DNA of 64,000 nucleotides from Jaminaea rosea (Eukaryota; Basidiomycota; Exobasidiomycetes; Microstromatales): NCBI RefSeq assembly GCF_003144245.1, contig NW_020289994.1, positions 124,001 to 188,000 of the forward strand, read 5' to 3'. Shown piece by piece: positions 62,435 to 64,000 of this stretch (position 1 is its first letter; each line of letters starts with the position of its first letter). The notes under the pieces were generated by a model. It saw only the letters and a program-made list of their open reading frames with translations, ran no database searches and was not told where the DNA came from. The position numbers and the translations under genes were made by a program.

Positions 62435-63416
62435 GCGGCTCGGACGTGACGAGGTGAGGTTGAGCTCTCAGCACGAGAGCGGCCGGTGGCATCTGCTTAC
62501 GAATGACCGTAGATCGACATCTCATCTATATCCTCTCCAGCAATCAACACCATTTCTTGCGTTGTCAATCACCGCAGAAAAAGGCAAGGAGGCAGGCGCT
62601 GTGATCCAAGTCAAGTCGAGAACGCCGCGCCACGGACCGAGCTCAAATGATCAACACCCGCCGTCCTCGAGCCTGCTGAGCATCTAGTCTTTCCCTCTGG
62701 GAACTGTGGTGACCATGGCAGGGCGGAACCTGCCCGTCGTCGTCGTTGGCTGGGATGCAACAATCGACCAGGACGAAGCTTGAGTTCACCGCGGGGTCCA
62801 TGCCCCCGAGGTCGGGAGTGATTCGGATGGAGCTCGGTTCAGCTTCCATACTGCCTCTCGCAGCTGTTGATGCATCTTGGCCCTTTGCTTCTTTACCTGC
62901 TGGCCATGTGTCCCTCTGCTCGTCTTTCTCCGTATCATCTTGTTACAAACAATTGATTCATCTGCTCCTCAGATCTTCGCGCTTCGGGTAACCGCTGACT
63001 GCCAATCGCTCGGAGCTTGCCCTCTCTCTCTGCCTGCGCTGCTTCGTCACAGTGCGTTGGCGGGGCAAGCAGCCTCGCAGCCTCGCGTCGGCTTTGCATT
63101 TTGACCTGCAAACTTCGCCTGCCTGCCTGCCCGCCCCGCTCAAGTCAATTGAGGCGCGGACCCCTGCGAGCTGCGTTGGTTGCTCCTCTTTCTTTGCCGC
63201 TATTTGATATCATCCATCCCCCTCGCTCGACCCCATTCGACTTCATCATCGCTGCGGACGATCATTCGTCGCCAACATCATAGCTTAGCGGCATCGCATA
63301 CCCTCTTTGTCTGTAAGGCCGCTTTTGCATCCGGCCGGGATCACTTCGTTTCAGCTCAGCAGCTGCCCGTCATCACATTGTAGTCCCCTTCTCTGCTCCT
63401 CGCCTTCGCCACCATC
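62435..63416. other. intergenic, about 1 kb
   Basis: Contains the 3' flank of the F-box gene and the promoter and leader of the last gene. The 250 nt before 63417 are strongly pyrimidine-rich (for example CCATCCCCCTCGCTCGACC). The small ORFs here look noncoding. Confidence 0.5.
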
Positions 63417-64000
63417 ATGTCGGACCACGAGCACGAGCGTGATCATCACGACCCGCAGGTGGCGCAGGATATCGATGCAGCAAGGCAGATGAGCCGAGCC
63501 AGGGCAGGCAGTATCGATCATCGTCCAGGAAGTGAGTCCACCAAGGCAGCGTGGCTGCATACAGTCAGCAACTGATCCTTCCCCCCTCGCTGCGCCAGGC
63601 ATGACATCTCCTCGCCTCATACCCGGATCTCAAGGCCGCCGTCCCTCGATGCGTCAATCTGATGACCCAACAGCACCTCCTACCGCCCACTCTCCCCGCG
63701 ACTCTCCATCAGCCATGCGCGCCCAAGCCGGCTCCTACATTGGTTCTCGCTCCCCCGTTACATCTCGTGGCTCAGCAAGCGCAAGTGCAGCGCAGCGCTT
63801 CTACATGCAATCACGCCGACAGCATGGGTCCAACACATCGGTTGACTCGGCCAGCCACTTCATCGACCACCGTGCGCAGCCTCACTCGATGTCCACTTCG
63901 AGCCAGCATCCGGCGCCTATCGCGAGGCATGCCAGCAGGCTGGGCAGGTCAGAAGAGCATGGAGTAGAAGAGGCAGTGCAGGATGAGACAATGGATGCAA
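63417..64000 (+). CDS. N-terminal part of a Ser-rich protein, runs off the window
   Basis: Exon 1 is 63417..63531 (MSDHEHERDHHDPQVAQDID). A 67-nt GTGAGT…GCGCCAG intron follows, and exon 2 from 63599 stays open to the window edge. Together they give about 172 residues, all disordered: His/Asp-rich at first, then Ser/Arg/Pro-rich with SRSPVTSRGSAS-like stretches. No domain is reached. Such N-termini are common on basidiomycete transporters and signalling proteins, so function cannot be called. The start has a good context (CACCATCATGTC). Confidence 0.6.

Noticed and set aside
1-64000. tRNA, rRNA or transposon genes
   Set aside because: I looked for T-loop-like GTTCGA motifs, reverse-transcriptase or transposase motifs and long terminal repeats and found none convincing; weak elements could be missed by eye.

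Overview
The window reads as nuclear DNA of a basidiomycete fungus. The protein genes are compact, with few, short GT–AG introns (mostly about 65–95 nt, often opening GTGAGT). Most neighbours are divergent or convergent pairs, 60–500 nt apart. The proteins are rich in Ser, Pro and acidic disordered stretches, and one gene is an RGS–LOV photoreceptor, a fungal architecture. A smut-lineage (Ustilaginomycotina) origin is my inference from the general look; no marker gene here proves it. I found no rRNA, tRNA or CRISPR.

Left part (1–39,063): mostly conserved housekeeping genes. In order: an unrecognised protein; a secreted GLEYA-type adhesin-like protein; an aldo-keto reductase; a low-molecular-weight protein tyrosine phosphatase; the replication kinase Cdc7; the mitochondrial p32/Mam33 protein; the TFIIF large subunit; an RGS–LOV light sensor; the tRNA-Ser methyltransferase Trm44; an unrecognised Gln-rich protein; mitochondrial GatB; the succinyl-CoA ligase beta subunit; a 2,225-residue protein ending in an MDR (quinone-oxidoreductase-like) domain; a small membrane-anchored protein; and a PlsB-type acyltransferase. 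Together they cover transcription, replication control, mitochondrial translation and TCA metabolism, tRNA modification, lipid synthesis and light signalling.

Middle (39,064–44,383): a gene-poor, rearranged stretch. It carries remains of an unrecognised protein family: one long copy on the minus strand, and a second copy split into a plus-strand N-terminal part and a minus-strand C-terminal part. All look broken. A further minus-strand stretch (about 42.9–44.1 kb) may hold a small gene that I could not resolve.

Right part (44,384–58,771): the most unusual region. It is a one-strand tandem array of 20 copies (17 apparently intact, 3 decayed) of a small secreted protein family that I do not recognise. 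Each intact copy encodes about 140–153 residues: a signal peptide, then about 120 residues with eight conserved cysteines, a V(A/G)DWxY-type motif, a (T/S)PCxxxGY motif, a DDCxW motif, and an end close to IYYK-stop. Nothing else interrupts the array. Two copies at its right edge share an 84-nt intron that the others lack. This looks like a birth-and-death cluster of secreted effector-like or adhesive/antimicrobial proteins; function is inference only.

Right edge (59,351–64,000): an F-box / SirB1-like / YccV protein resembling FBXO21, then the start of a Ser-rich protein that runs off the window.
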